From G963674505 sp964575975 (GTDB lineage: Bacteria; Desulfobacterota; Desulfobacteria; Desulfobacterales; SKZT01), in assembly GCA_964575975.1 (NCBI GenBank), contig CAZNTU010000064.1, forward strand, positions 1 to 27,099: DNA of 27,099 bases. Reading direction: 5' to 3'. Under the pieces are notes generated by a model. The model was given only the letters and a program-made list of their open reading frames with translations. It was not told the DNA's origin and did not search any database. Position numbers and translations under genes: made by a program. Positions 18,518 to 26,466 of the stretch are shown in pieces (the first letter of the stretch is position 1; each line of letters opens with the position of its first letter).

Positions 18518-19816
18518 ATGATTATCATTACGACTCACAAGAACGTGGATTTCGACGCGCTCGCGTCGGTGATGACAGCCAACATTCTGAACCCCGACGC
18601 CGTCCCGGTGCTTCCGAAAACCCTTCACCCCAACGTCAAGAGATTCCTCGCGGTCCACAAGGACGTTTTCGATTCGAAAACGTTCAGCGAAATCGACTTG
18701 TCCCCGATCACCGGCATGATTGTCGTCGACGCCTGCCGCTGGGACAGGCTGGAGACCGACCGCAAGTTCCACGAAAAACGCGAGACGGACATCTCCATAT
18801 GGGACCATCATCAGGAAGATGGAGACATCGAGGCGAACTGGAGATGTCACAGACCGATGGGAGCGGCGGTGACGCTCCTTCTGGAGGAAATCCAAAGGCG
18901 AGGAAGGACCCTTTCCCCCATCGAGGCGACCCTTTGCCTGACTGGAATATACGAAGACACGGGCTCCCTGTCCTTTCCCTCCACAAGGCCCGAGGACGCC
19001 CACGCCGCCGGATTCCTGCTCCAGCAAGGCGCCGATCTTTCCATCGTGGGAGAGTATCTCAGGCCCGCCTACGGGAAAAACCAGCAGGAGATCCTTTTCA
19101 ACATGCTCGATTCTTCGCAGAGCTACACCGTCAACGGCTTCCAGATCGGCATCGGCAAAATCCCCATCCAGGGACACACGCCCAACCTGGCGGTCGTGGT
19201 CCACATGTACCGGGAAATCGTGAACGCCGACGCCGCCTTCGGCATTTTCACCGTGCAGGACAACGGCCGAAGCTTCGTGATCGGACGCGGAAGGGAGGGC
19301 GGGATCAACATCGGCGAAATCATGCGTGGACTCGGCGGAGGAGGACACAACGAGGCTGGCTCCGCCATGATCAAAAAGGTCGACCCCGACCGGATCGAGG
19401 AAATGCTCAAGGACAGGATCGAAAACTATCAGAAAATCAACGTCTCCATCGGAGACCTGATGTCCTTCCCCGTGTACTCGGTCCCGTCGGACATGCCCAT
19501 GAACGACGTGGCCGAGGCGCTTTTGGAAAAAGGATGCACCGGACTTCCGATCATCGACGGAGACCGTCTGGTCGGGGTCATCTCCAAAAGGGATTTCGGT
19601 AGCAGGCTGAGAGAAAAGGACCTGAACAAGCCGGTGAAAGCCTTCATGAAACGGGAAGTGGTGACCCTGACGCCCCGCGACACGGCGGAGGAGGCCGTTC
19701 GCCTGATCACCAAGTACGATATCGGACGCCTTCCCGTAGTGGAAAACGACAAGGTGATCGGAATCGTGACCAGGACGGACTTGATGCGCTACTTTTACGA
19801 TCTGCTTCCGAGCTGA
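18518..19816 (+). CDS. DHH/DHHA1 phosphoesterase with two CBS domains
   Basis: A 432-residue protein. The DHH domain (1-180) has THKNVDFDALAS (His7, Asp11, Asp13) and DHH at 96-98; the DHHA1 domain holds the GGGGH motif (273-277). Two CBS domains follow at about 310-365 and 374-430, likely binding an adenosine nucleotide. DHH-CBS arrays of this kind form the N-terminal half of long tRNA nucleotidyltransferase/poly(A) polymerase proteins in Aquifex and Deltaproteobacteria, but here the nucleotidyltransferase part is absent and the protein ends cleanly after the second CBS. A role as an oligoribonuclease or cyclic-dinucleotide-type phosphodiesterase is possible. The ATG at 18518 has GGAG seven bases upstream; the longer frame to 18416 is not conserved. 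Followed by strong inverted repeats. Confidence 0.88.
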   Translation: MIIITTHKNVDFDALASVMTANILNPDAVPVLPKTLHPNVKRFLAVHKDVFDSKTFSEIDLSPITGMIVVDACRWDRLETDRKFHEKRETDISIWDHHQEDGDIEANWRCHRPMGAAVTLLLEEIQRRGRTLSPIEATLCLTGIYEDTGSLSFPSTRPEDAHAAGFLLQQGADLSIVGEYLRPAYGKNQQEILFNMLDSSQSYTVNGFQIGIGKIPIQGHTPNLAVVVHMYREIVNADAAFGIFTVQDNGRSFVIGRGREGGINIGEIMRGLGGGGHNEAGSAMIKKVDPDRIEEMLKDRIENYQKINVSIGDLMSFPVYSVPSDMPMNDVAEALLEKGCTGLPIIDGDRLVGVISKRDFGSRLREKDLNKPVKAFMKREVVTLTPRDTAEEAVRLITKYDIGRLPVVENDKVIGIVTRTDLMRYFYDLLPS

Positions 19817-19851
19817 CGGCCGAACCCGGCCGACGCCGGATATTGGACGCC

Positions 19852-19867
19852 CGCAAGGTACCTTGCG
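19852..19867. repeat. Perfect 16-bp palindrome
   Basis: CGCAAGGTACCTTGCG reads the same on both strands. It lies 36 bp after the stop of the DHH-CBS gene, in the convergent gap with the TOPRIM gene. No T-run follows. Confidence 0.6.
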
Positions 19868-19880
19868 ATTGCGGCCAGTT

Positions 19881-19943
19881 CGTTTGCAGCCGTGGCTATA
19901 GCCGCGTGCGCCCCTCGAACGGCTAGGGCCACGGCTGCAAACG
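19881..19943. repeat. Long stem-loop with 16-bp perfect arms
   Basis: The arm CGTTTGCAGCCGTGGC (19881-19896) is exactly complementary to 19928-19943. Inside, after a two-base mismatch, TAGCCG (19899-19904) pairs with CGGCTA (19920-19925), leaving a 15-base loop. The total is about 22 base pairs. It may serve as a bidirectional transcription stop for the two converging genes, although T-runs are absent, or be a relic of a small repeat element. Confidence 0.6.
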
Positions 19944-19968
19944 CAATATGCGCCAGAGATGGTCGATA

Positions 19969-20607
19969 TTATAATTCGAGCAGTTCTTTCAACCACCGAA
20001 CGAAAACGTTCGCGATCTCCGTATCCGGTTCGAGGGAATGGGCAGTCACCGCCTGCCCAAGGGGTTTTCCCGGCTCGTCCTGCCATGCAAGGTAGGTGTG
20101 GATCCAAGCTTTGCTGAAATGATTTGGTTTGAAGCTTGTCGCCCCTTTGCATTTGGCTTGCTCCACGCACTCGAGCGCTACGGCAAGAGCGTCCCGGTTT
20201 GCCATCTCCAACAGAAAATCTTCCAACATGCCTGGATTTCGGTTGTTCGGCATAAGCCATATGCCTATTTTGGGTTTAGCCGAATCTCCACAAAGTATTG
20301 TTCCGCCAGCGTCCGGGATTTCTGGAAAGCTGTAATTGTAAATTTTGATTTTTTGGCGAATCTGGAGCCATCTTCCGGCGACATCCGGGTTGTCCGCATC
20401 GATGACTACTCCGATGGCGTCGGGGCGGTCCGGTTTGACGATCAATGCGTTCAGTCGCTTTAAAATGCCAATGTCGTTCTCGCATTGATAAATGCCGAAT
20501 TTCTCCGGCAGGCAATGGTATTGGCAAAGTGCCAAAACCACGTGGCAATCGGCCTTTCCTTCCACGAGCAGAACATTCTTCCCCTCGTGCCTGCAAATAT
20601 CCGCCAT
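19969..20607 (-). CDS. TOPRIM-domain nuclease-like protein (DUF3226), partner of AAA ATPase
   Basis: A 212-residue TOPRIM-fold protein of the DUF3226 type. Catalytic-type residues are visible: Glu16 in LLVEGKAD, the Asp70-x-Asp72 pair in VVIDADN and a later acidic pair in GMLEDF (Glu129, Asp130). The C-terminal KAWIHTYLAW...GQAV...FVRWLKELL pattern is typical of the family. The ATG shares one base with the stop of the ATPase gene (TGATG), with GGAGG seven bases upstream, so the two are translationally coupled. By analogy with OLD, PARIS and Gabija, where an ATPase works with a TOPRIM nuclease, it is a predicted effector nuclease of a defence pair; that role is inferred. Its sequence is more AT-rich than the housekeeping genes to the left. 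Confidence 0.8.
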   Translation of the reverse strand: MADICRHEGKNVLLVEGKADCHVVLALCQYHCLPEKFGIYQCENDIGILKRLNALIVKPDRPDAIGVVIDADNPDVAGRWLQIRQKIKIYNYSFPEIPDAGGTILCGDSAKPKIGIWLMPNNRNPGMLEDFLLEMANRDALAVALECVEQAKCKGATSFKPNHFSKAWIHTYLAWQDEPGKPLGQAVTAHSLEPDTEIANVFVRWLKELLEL

Positions 20608-21737
20608 CAGCGAACCTCCACATCCGATTCGATCGCATCCGAAAGCATTTCGCGCGTATAGCCCACAACTTTCGCCCCATTTACGGAATCTGCTTCAAGC
20701 CTGTAAAAAGAAGCATATTCCTCCTTTGAACTCCACGCCTCGTAGAATCCCCTGATACAATCCCGGCTATGGGTGGTGGCTACAACTTGAACATTCAATT
20801 CTTCGGAAAGCCTCGTCACAATATCCCAAATTTTCGGATGAATCGACCAATGCAAGCCATTTTCAAACTCGTCGATCAACAAAAAACCGTTTTTCGAGTT
20901 TACCAGAGCCAAGATAATATGAAACAAACGGGTTAAACCGTCTCCCATCGTTCTAAGGGGAATTCTTTCGTCGATACCTTTATAACGGACAATTGGTATG
21001 CGTTTTTTTATACTGGAAAATCTTTCGGGCATATCACCTACCAGGGCCACGCCCGAAATATTGGGGTCGATGATTTTAAGGCATGTAACTACTTCGTTCT
21101 CCAAATCGGTTAGATTGATGTTGTCCCATAACGAAGAAAGCTTATAGTCGCTAATATTTCTAGTAGGCACTGCTTGGTGGTTGGCGTTAAAATCTTTTTG
21201 GCCGGAGTATGCGCGTCTTCTATACCAAGGAACATGGGAATTCAAGTCGATAAAATAGCAGGTTGTTCCGCCTTGAATCACTTCCAACCCTGTCCGCACG
21301 TTGACGAGATCTATTGTCGCGGAATCTTGCTCGACAGGTACCCTCCTGCTTCTCCCTTCTTCGTCTTCGATAATCTGAAAAGCCCTTCGACGAATTTTAA
21401 GGCGCTTTGAATCGTCGTCGGACGGACCTATTTCTATGCATTCGCCATTGATTTCAGGCAAGGAATATCCGTGGAAAAGATAACCGTAAGGGTCCGCAAT
21501 CTCCCGAGACGCCGAATCGTCGTTTTCGGATATCATATTTTCCCAATGTTCGTCTCTGGACGATACGATTTCAAATATATTTTTCGGGTTTCCCTTAGTG
21601 GCGTAAATTTGCATGGCCTCGAGCAAGCAGCTTTTTCCCGAATTGTTTTTGCCGACGAACAAGTTAACCCGTTTCAATTGTTTGATTTCAATTTCCTTGA
21701 AAATCCGGAAATTGCGAATTGACAGGGAATTTATCAT
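20607..21737 (-). CDS. AAA (ABC-like, AAA_15/AAA_21 type) ATPase of a TOPRIM pair
   Basis: A 376-residue ATPase of the RecF/OLD-like ABC group. The start INSLSIRNFRIFKEIEI is the usual first strand, Walker A is GKNNSGKS (29-36), the signature-like MGDGLTRLF is at 264-272, Walker B LLIDEFENGLH has Asp289-Glu290, and the switch histidine is His323 in TTHSRDC. No nuclease domain is fused; the TOPRIM function is in the next gene, overlapping by one base. ATPases of this kind sense phage activity or DNA structure and control the nuclease partner, which is the likely job here. A promoter pattern is seen upstream at 21799-21828. AT-rich composition and isolated position suggest horizontal transfer. 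Confidence 0.85.
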   Translation of the reverse strand: MINSLSIRNFRIFKEIEIKQLKRVNLFVGKNNSGKSCLLEAMQIYATKGNPKNIFEIVSSRDEHWENMISENDDSASREIADPYGYLFHGYSLPEINGECIEIGPSDDDSKRLKIRRRAFQIIEDEEGRSRRVPVEQDSATIDLVNVRTGLEVIQGGTTCYFIDLNSHVPWYRRRAYSGQKDFNANHQAVPTRNISDYKLSSLWDNINLTDLENEVVTCLKIIDPNISGVALVGDMPERFSSIKKRIPIVRYKGIDERIPLRTMGDGLTRLFHIILALVNSKNGFLLIDEFENGLHWSIHPKIWDIVTRLSEELNVQVVATTHSRDCIRGFYEAWSSKEEYASFYRLEADSVNGAKVVGYTREMLSDAIESDVEVR

Positions 21738-21798
21738 CGCTTTCTCGATTTCGTTAACAGTTTAAAAACAGAGGGCGTCCGAAGAAACGATCTCCGGG

Positions 21799-21828
21799 AT
21801 CTTACTGCGATTATGGAATGAATATCAA
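21799..21828 (-). promoter_or_regulatory. Candidate promoter of the ATPase-TOPRIM operon
   Basis: On the minus strand TTGATA and TAAGAT are separated by 18 bp, about 60 bases upstream of the ATPase start, in the divergent gap with the 101-residue gene. Confidence 0.4.
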
Positions 21829-21888
21829 TTTGCAGGGGTCTTGTAAACCAGATCTTCGCCATGATTTCCGGAAATTCGTCCTCGTTCG

Positions 21889-21917
21889 TTGCTACCGGGA
21901 TATGATCGTCGTATTTT
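21889..21917 (+). promoter_or_regulatory. Candidate promoter of the 101-residue gene
   Basis: TTGCTA and TATTTT are separated by 17 bp, ending 38 bases before the ATG at 21956. It faces away from the ATPase promoter. Confidence 0.35.
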
Positions 21918-21955
21918 AGAAACCTAAAAACGTAACGAATTTACAAGGGGGGAAA

Positions 21956-22261
21956 ATGGCTATTTCAAAAGAATCGACGAGATACGAAAAGACGGTTCTT
22001 TCCGACTTGCAGGAAGCTTGGGAAAAACTGAGGGACTCCGTATTCCGCTATTCGGACTTCGAGGGCTGCAACTTGGCCGTGCTTCGCATCAACGAGGCCA
22101 TGAGCTGGGAGGTCGTGCGCGACATAAAGAGAATGGGCCCTCTGCTGGCGGAGATCGGAGAGGTTTGCGCCAGGGGAAACGCCGACGAGGAAATTCGGGA
22201 AAACATCGGAAAAGTCGATGCCATCTTGAGAAAGGCGCTTCCGGAAGTCCCGGAATGCTGA
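21956..22261 (+). CDS. Small helical protein of unknown function
   Basis: A 101-residue protein that I do not recognise. It is predicted to be almost entirely helical (for example TVLSDLQEAWEKLRDSVF and EEIRENIGKVDAILRKAL), with three cysteines and no membrane segment or signal peptide. The start is well supported by AGGGGGG just before the ATG, and composition fits a real gene. It sits between the ATPase-TOPRIM pair (divergent) and the primase-helicase-PLD gene (same strand, 318 bp downstream), so it may be a small regulatory or accessory part of either conflict system; this rests on position only. Confidence 0.65.
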   Translation: MAISKESTRYEKTVLSDLQEAWEKLRDSVFRYSDFEGCNLAVLRINEAMSWEVVRDIKRMGPLLAEIGEVCARGNADEEIRENIGKVDAILRKALPEVPEC

Positions 22262-22579
22262 TTTTCGCTCCTTGTCGTTCGATGGACTGACTTCCAAACA
22301 CTTCGGCCGCCGCTACAACCTCCATCATCGCCTTTTCCGTCAGGGCGAGGGCGTTTCAGGAACGCTGGAATACCTCGAGAGCGCCCATGGCCCCTGCGGC
22401 CCGGATCACAGTTTTTTTTTGACATCCTTCATTCGGTGTTCCTTTCGTTCGCGGCTCTATCAAGACCGCCTCGTTCTAAAGTTGACGATCCTGCGGCAAA
22501 ATTCGTATTGTTTTCGGACAATCGTCAAAGATCCATGGGGAAAACGAGGAAGGCCGTAACTTCAGTCCTTGGAGGAAAA
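22262..22579. other. Leader region of the primase-helicase-PLD gene
   Basis: 318 bases between two + strand genes. They contain a nine-base T-tract (22412-22420) without a convincing hairpin before it, a candidate promoter at 22482-22511 and the ribosome site GGAGG just before 22580. An open frame runs into this region from downstream (ATG at 22436) but lacks a ribosome site and family conservation. Minus-strand frames here look accidental. Confidence 0.45.
22482..22511 (+). promoter_or_regulatory. Candidate promoter of the primase-helicase-PLD gene
   Basis: TTGACG and TATTGT are separated by 18 bp, about 70 bases upstream of the ATG at 22580. If real, a transcript beginning here excludes the longer ORF start at 22436. 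Confidence 0.35.
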
Positions 22580-25516
22580 ATGGATTACGGGACGCTGCTT
22601 CGAAAGTACAATGACTTGCTGGTCGAAAACGCCCGGCTGAAGGAAGAAAACGAGCGACTGAAGGCCGAGGCAGGGCCAGCGATATCCGCCTTCGGGGGAA
22701 ACAACCTTCCAGAAGGAGAAACCGAGTTCGCGAAGCCCTTCGAAAACGATTCGCTCGACTTTCCGAATTCCAACGTTACCAACCGGTCGGACTCGATCTC
22801 GAAAATCTCCCTGTTCATGTCGCTTTTCAGGGGCAGGACCGACGTGTACGCCAAGAGGTGGGAAAACAAGAAGACTGGCGTTTCGGGATATTCTCCGGTT
22901 TGCTTGAACCTATGGCGGGAGGGGGTGTGCGGGAAGCCGAAAACGGCCTGTTCCCAGTGCGCCAGCAAGTCCTACGCCCCGTTGGACGAAAGCGTCGTGG
23001 AAGCCCATCTGACGGGAAATATCGTCGCCGGGGCCTACCCCATGCTTCCGGACGAAACCTGTCGCTTTTTGGCCATGGATTTCGACGACGCCGAGTGGCA
23101 AGAGGACATCTCCGCTCTGAGGGAGGTATGCCGCGAATCGAATATTCCGGCGGTGGTAGAACGGTCTCGTTCCGGCGAGGGCGGACACGTCTGGTTCTTC
23201 TTCGAGGAACAGTTGCCGGCGGCCTTGGCCAGAAAATTCGGTACGGCTTTGTTGACAGCCGCGATGAGCCGACGGCACGAATTGGATTTCACATCCTACG
23301 ACCGTTTGTTTCCCGGCCAGGACACCCTGCCGCGAGGGGGCCTGGGAAATCCGATCGCCATGCCTCTGCAAAAAGCCGCCAGAAAGAAGAACAACAGCGT
23401 GTTCGTGGACGCGCGCCTCGAGCCGTACGCCGATCAATGGGCGTTTTTATCGTCGGTCGAAAGGATCGCCGGCGAAAGGGTTCAAGAACTCGCGGCCGAG
23501 TTGTGCGACGGGCCGGAATTGGGAGTACTGAAAGAAGACGAAGAAGAGGAGCCGAAACCTTGGGAGGCGTCCAAGCCCGCCAAGGTCCGGCTGAAAAAGT
23601 CGGATTTTCCCGAGCGAATCGAAATAGTAAAATCGAACATGCTCTTTGTCCCGAAAGAGGGTGTCTCCCAATCCGCGCTCAACCGTCTGAAGAGGCTGGC
23701 GTCCTTCAAAAACCCGATGTTCCATAGACAACAAGCCATGCGACTTCCGACTCGCGGACATCCGAGGGTAATCTCCTGCGCCGGGGAAACAACAGGCTAT
23801 CTCTGCCTGCCCAGAGGTTGCGAAAACGAACTGGCGGCCGAGCTTGAAAGATTGGGGATCGAAACCCGAACCATCGACAAGACCAATCCCGGCAGGAAAA
23901 TAGACGTCGAGTTTCGGGGCCGTCCGAGGGACGAGCAACGCCTGGCGCTGCAACAAATGCTCGCCCACGATACCGGAATATTGTGCGGAACGACGGCTTT
24001 CGGCAAAACCGTCGTGGCGATCAAGCTGATCGCCGAGAGGAAGGTCAACACCCTGGTTTTGGTCGATAAAACCAGTTTGCTCACCCAATGGAAGGACAAA
24101 CTGTCGGAATTTCTGGTCGTAAACGAACCCGTCCCCGAATCCGGCGTCCCCGACGGCAAACGTCGGCGGAAAGGAAAAAAATCCGACGTCGTCGGTCTGC
24201 TCGGCGGGGGCGGGAACACCCTCGGCGGAATAGTCGATGTCGCGGTCATGCAATCGATCAGCCGAAAGGGAAAGGTGAAGGACTTCGTGAAAGACTACGG
24301 AATGATCATAGCCGACGAATGCCACCATGCCTCGGCCTTCACCTACGAGCAAATCCTGAAGACCGCCACCGCGAGATACGTGTACGGCCTGACGGCGACT
24401 CCGGCCAGGAAGGACGGACGCCATCCGATTCTGTTCATGCATTGCGGACCGATACGGTACCGGGACAATCCCAGGCGGCAGGCGGAAAAGCGCCCCTTCG
24501 ACCATTATATCGTCCCCAGGTTCACGTCGTTGCGAAGTCCTTTGGATATCCACGAAAACGAAGTTTCCATCCAGCGCCTGTACGCGGAAATCGCGGAAAA
24601 CGACTGCCGGAACCGACAGATCGTCGAGGATGTCGCGGCCAATTTCGAACAGGGCCGGAACTGCCTTGTCCTGTCCTTGAGGACGGCTCACGTCGAATCG
24701 ATAGGGAAATTGTTGAGGGAGAAAATCCCGGACGTCGTCGAGTTGACCGGGGGCATGGGGTCGAAGGCGACCCGCGAGGCTTTCGGGCGCGTAAGCGAAA
24801 ATTCGCATGGCCGGAACCCGGTGATTGTCGCCACGGGCCATTTCATCGGAGAGGGATTCGACGAACCTCGTCTCGACACGCTGTTCCTGGCCATGCCTAT
24901 CTCATGGAAAGGGACGCTGCAACAATACGCCGGAAGACTTCATCGTTTGTTCGAAAACAAGAAGGAAGTCAAGATTTACGATTACGTGGACATCCATGTC
25001 GGAATGCTGGAAAAAATGTACTGGAAACGCATGAAAGGATACGCCTCGATGGGATACAAGGCGAAAGGCGAAGAAGCGCCCTGCGCCTCGCCGGACGTTA
25101 TTTTCCACCAAGGCAACTTCCTGCCCGTTTTCCTCCGCGACGTCGCGAGCGCGAAAAGCGAAATCGTAATCGTAAGTCCATTCGTCAGGAAAGCACGTTC
25201 CACAAGGATGATCGGTCATCTGAAAACCGCGGTCGAACACGAAGTTCGAGTGATAGCGGTGACCCGGCCGGCCGAAGATTTCAGGGCCGAGTACGGGAGC
25301 TGCTTGGAGTCGATCTTCGATCTGTTCGAAAACAACGGCATCAAGGTAGTACGAAAATCCCATATTCATCAGAAATTCGCCGTCCTGGACCGAAAAACCT
25401 CGTGGTACGGAAGCATCAATCTGTTAAGCTATGGAAGCTCCCAGGAAAGCGTAATGCGAATCGAAAGCTCCAACATCGCCAACGAACTGATCAAATCCCT
25501 GGCAAATCGCGGTTGA
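22580..25516 (+). CDS. TOTE conflict-system primase - SF2 helicase - PLD nuclease protein
   Basis: A 978-residue multidomain protein. It starts with a short coiled coil (3-32). A possible zinc site follows (C108, C117, C124, C127), then an archaeo-eukaryotic primase domain of the TOTE type with D167/D169 in FLAMDFDD, H203 in SGEGGHVW and D277. A superfamily 2 helicase comes next: Walker A GTTAFGKT (470-477), DECH (579-582), TATP (605-608) and the QQYAGRLHRL motif VI (781-790). The C terminus has an HxK motif (H930, K932) with D937 and N947, as in phospholipase-D-type nucleases. All key motifs are intact. Such proteins belong to predicted anti-invader systems; the substrate is unknown. The ATG at 22580 has GGAGG four bases upstream and begins the coiled coil; 22436 is rejected. 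Confidence 0.88.
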   Translation: MDYGTLLRKYNDLLVENARLKEENERLKAEAGPAISAFGGNNLPEGETEFAKPFENDSLDFPNSNVTNRSDSISKISLFMSLFRGRTDVYAKRWENKKTGVSGYSPVCLNLWREGVCGKPKTACSQCASKSYAPLDESVVEAHLTGNIVAGAYPMLPDETCRFLAMDFDDAEWQEDISALREVCRESNIPAVVERSRSGEGGHVWFFFEEQLPAALARKFGTALLTAAMSRRHELDFTSYDRLFPGQDTLPRGGLGNPIAMPLQKAARKKNNSVFVDARLEPYADQWAFLSSVERIAGERVQELAAELCDGPELGVLKEDEEEEPKPWEASKPAKVRLKKSDFPERIEIVKSNMLFVPKEGVSQSALNRLKRLASFKNPMFHRQQAMRLPTRGHPRVISCAGETTGYLCLPRGCENELAAELERLGIETRTIDKTNPGRKIDVEFRGRPRDEQRLALQQMLAHDTGILCGTTAFGKTVVAIKLIAERKVNTLVLVDKTSLLTQWKDKLSEFLVVNEPVPESGVPDGKRRRKGKKSDVVGLLGGGGNTLGGIVDVAVMQSISRKGKVKDFVKDYGMIIADECHHASAFTYEQILKTATARYVYGLTATPARKDGRHPILFMHCGPIRYRDNPRRQAEKRPFDHYIVPRFTSLRSPLDIHENEVSIQRLYAEIAENDCRNRQIVEDVAANFEQGRNCLVLSLRTAHVESIGKLLREKIPDVVELTGGMGSKATREAFGRVSENSHGRNPVIVATGHFIGEGFDEPRLDTLFLAMPISWKGTLQQYAGRLHRLFENKKEVKIYDYVDIHVGMLEKMYWKRMKGYASMGYKAKGEEAPCASPDVIFHQGNFLPVFLRDVASAKSEIVIVSPFVRKARSTRMIGHLKTAVEHEVRVIAVTRPAEDFRAEYGSCLESIFDLFENNGIKVVRKSHIHQKFAVLDRKTSWYGSINLLSYGSSQESVMRIESSNIANELIKSLANRG

Positions 25517-25566
25517 GGGAAACTTGTCCGAAACTTCTTTCTACCTTTGGGCATCGGCAAACAGTT

Positions 25567-26043
25567 TCATTCGTCCTCTTCCATGGCTTTCGATATCATT
25601 TCGTCGCGTTCCCTCGTCGATATGAAGGGCTTCATTCTCGCCTCCAGGACCTTGGATTCCCGTTTCCGCTTTCGGGAAGAGGCCTGTTTCGCCTTGGAAA
25701 CAAGTTCGGTCAGATCGCACGGTTTCGTCAGATAATCGAACGCTCCGAACTTCACCGCCTCCACGGCCGACTGGATGTCGGCGTGGCCCGTGAGCATGAG
25801 GACTTCCACCACAGGTCGTCTTTTCTTGATTTCCGCGAGCGTTTCGACGCCGTCGAGCCCGGGCATTTTGACGTCCAGAACGACCACGTCCACCTCGCCC
25901 TTCTCGTCCTTGTCAAGGCGCTCGAGAGCCTCCATGCCGTCAAAGGCGCAATCGACCTCGAAGTCCCTTTGGCGAAGCCGACGGGCGAGCGTTTCGATAA
26001 AATCCTTCTCGTCGTCTACAAGCAGAAAATGAATTCCTTTCAT
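25567..26043 (-). CDS. Response regulator with receiver domain only
   Basis: A 158-residue protein with one CheY-like receiver domain (about 3-120): acidic pocket DDE near residue 10, phosphoacceptor Asp in VVLDVKMPG (about residue 57), Thr in LMLTGHAD and Lys in YLTKP. The 35-residue tail is highly basic (SSRKRKRESK) and has no recognisable output domain, so it probably acts through protein contacts. The ATG has CGGAGG five bases upstream, and a well-formed promoter lies at 26089-26117. It is divergent from a PAS sensor gene, a likely partner in a phosphorelay. It converges on the primase-helicase-PLD gene with 50 bp between. Confidence 0.9.
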   Translation of the reverse strand: MKGIHFLLVDDEKDFIETLARRLRQRDFEVDCAFDGMEALERLDKDEKGEVDVVVLDVKMPGLDGVETLAEIKKRRPVVEVLMLTGHADIQSAVEAVKFGAFDYLTKPCDLTELVSKAKQASSRKRKRESKVLEARMKPFISTRERDEMISKAMEEDE

Positions 26044-26088
26044 GCGAACCTCCGTTTTTTTGGCTTTTGTTGCAATAGCTTCGAAAGG

Positions 26089-26117
26089 ATTGTAAATCCC
26101 GAGAAAACGAAAATCAA
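26089..26117 (-). promoter_or_regulatory. Promoter of the response regulator gene
   Basis: On the minus strand TTGATT and TACAAT are separated by 17 bp, about 45 bases upstream of the ATG at 26043. Confidence 0.5.
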
Positions 26118-26190
26118 GCGTTCGGGAACTCGACTCAACGGCATACGGAACGGGAAGCCGGTTTTCAAACGAATTTTAATTTGCCGGGTG

Positions 26191-26219
26191 TTGACCGAAA
26201 GAAAAAATAGATGTAAGAA
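26191..26219 (+). promoter_or_regulatory. Candidate promoter toward the PAS sensor gene
   Basis: TTGACC and TAAGAA are separated by 17 bp. The distance to the likely start (about 245 bases) is long, so this would imply a long leader or another promoter. Confidence 0.25.
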
Positions 26220-26466
26220 TACCCACCATTTAAACACAACCGAGGTCGCTTTTTCGAAAGCGATGTTGCCAAAGCGATTTCGATGAACAAAAAGATCGAC
26301 GCCATGAGGGTAATGGCGGAAAAAGCAAGTTTTCAAGCAATCAAGGAGCTTCCTCTGCCCCTGCAATCGACTCCGCCCGTTCGTGCCAACGCGATTTTCA
26401 GCGAAAAGAACTGCTTCGGTCCTCCGTCAATCCAGGCAATTTATTGGAATGCAAAAAGGAATGCCG

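Larger units (their letters stand above)
26044..26466. other. Divergent intergenic region, response regulator / PAS sensor
   Basis: About 420 bases with back-to-back promoter patterns and no convincing gene. A 7-bp stem with a TTCG loop lies at 26246-26263 (arms TCGCTTT and AAAGCGA). The + strand frame from 26283 is in a different frame from the PAS gene, has no recognisable content and is not accepted. Confidence 0.45.

Noticed and set aside
19852..19943. Integron attC site
   Set aside because: The inverted repeats lack the RYYYAAC/GTTRRRY core sites and no integrase is present.
18332..20260. Minus-strand ORF of 642 codons
   Set aside because: It is the shadow of the DHH-CBS gene and also crosses the inverted repeats; no domain is recognisable.
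22048..22425. Minus-strand ORF upstream of the TOTE-type gene
   Set aside because: It overlaps the well-supported 101-residue gene, has no ribosome site and no recognisable sequence.
24088..26286. Plus-strand ORF of 732 codons
   Set aside because: It is out of frame with the primase-helicase-PLD gene and antisense to the response regulator; the arginine-rich translation is typical of a shadow.
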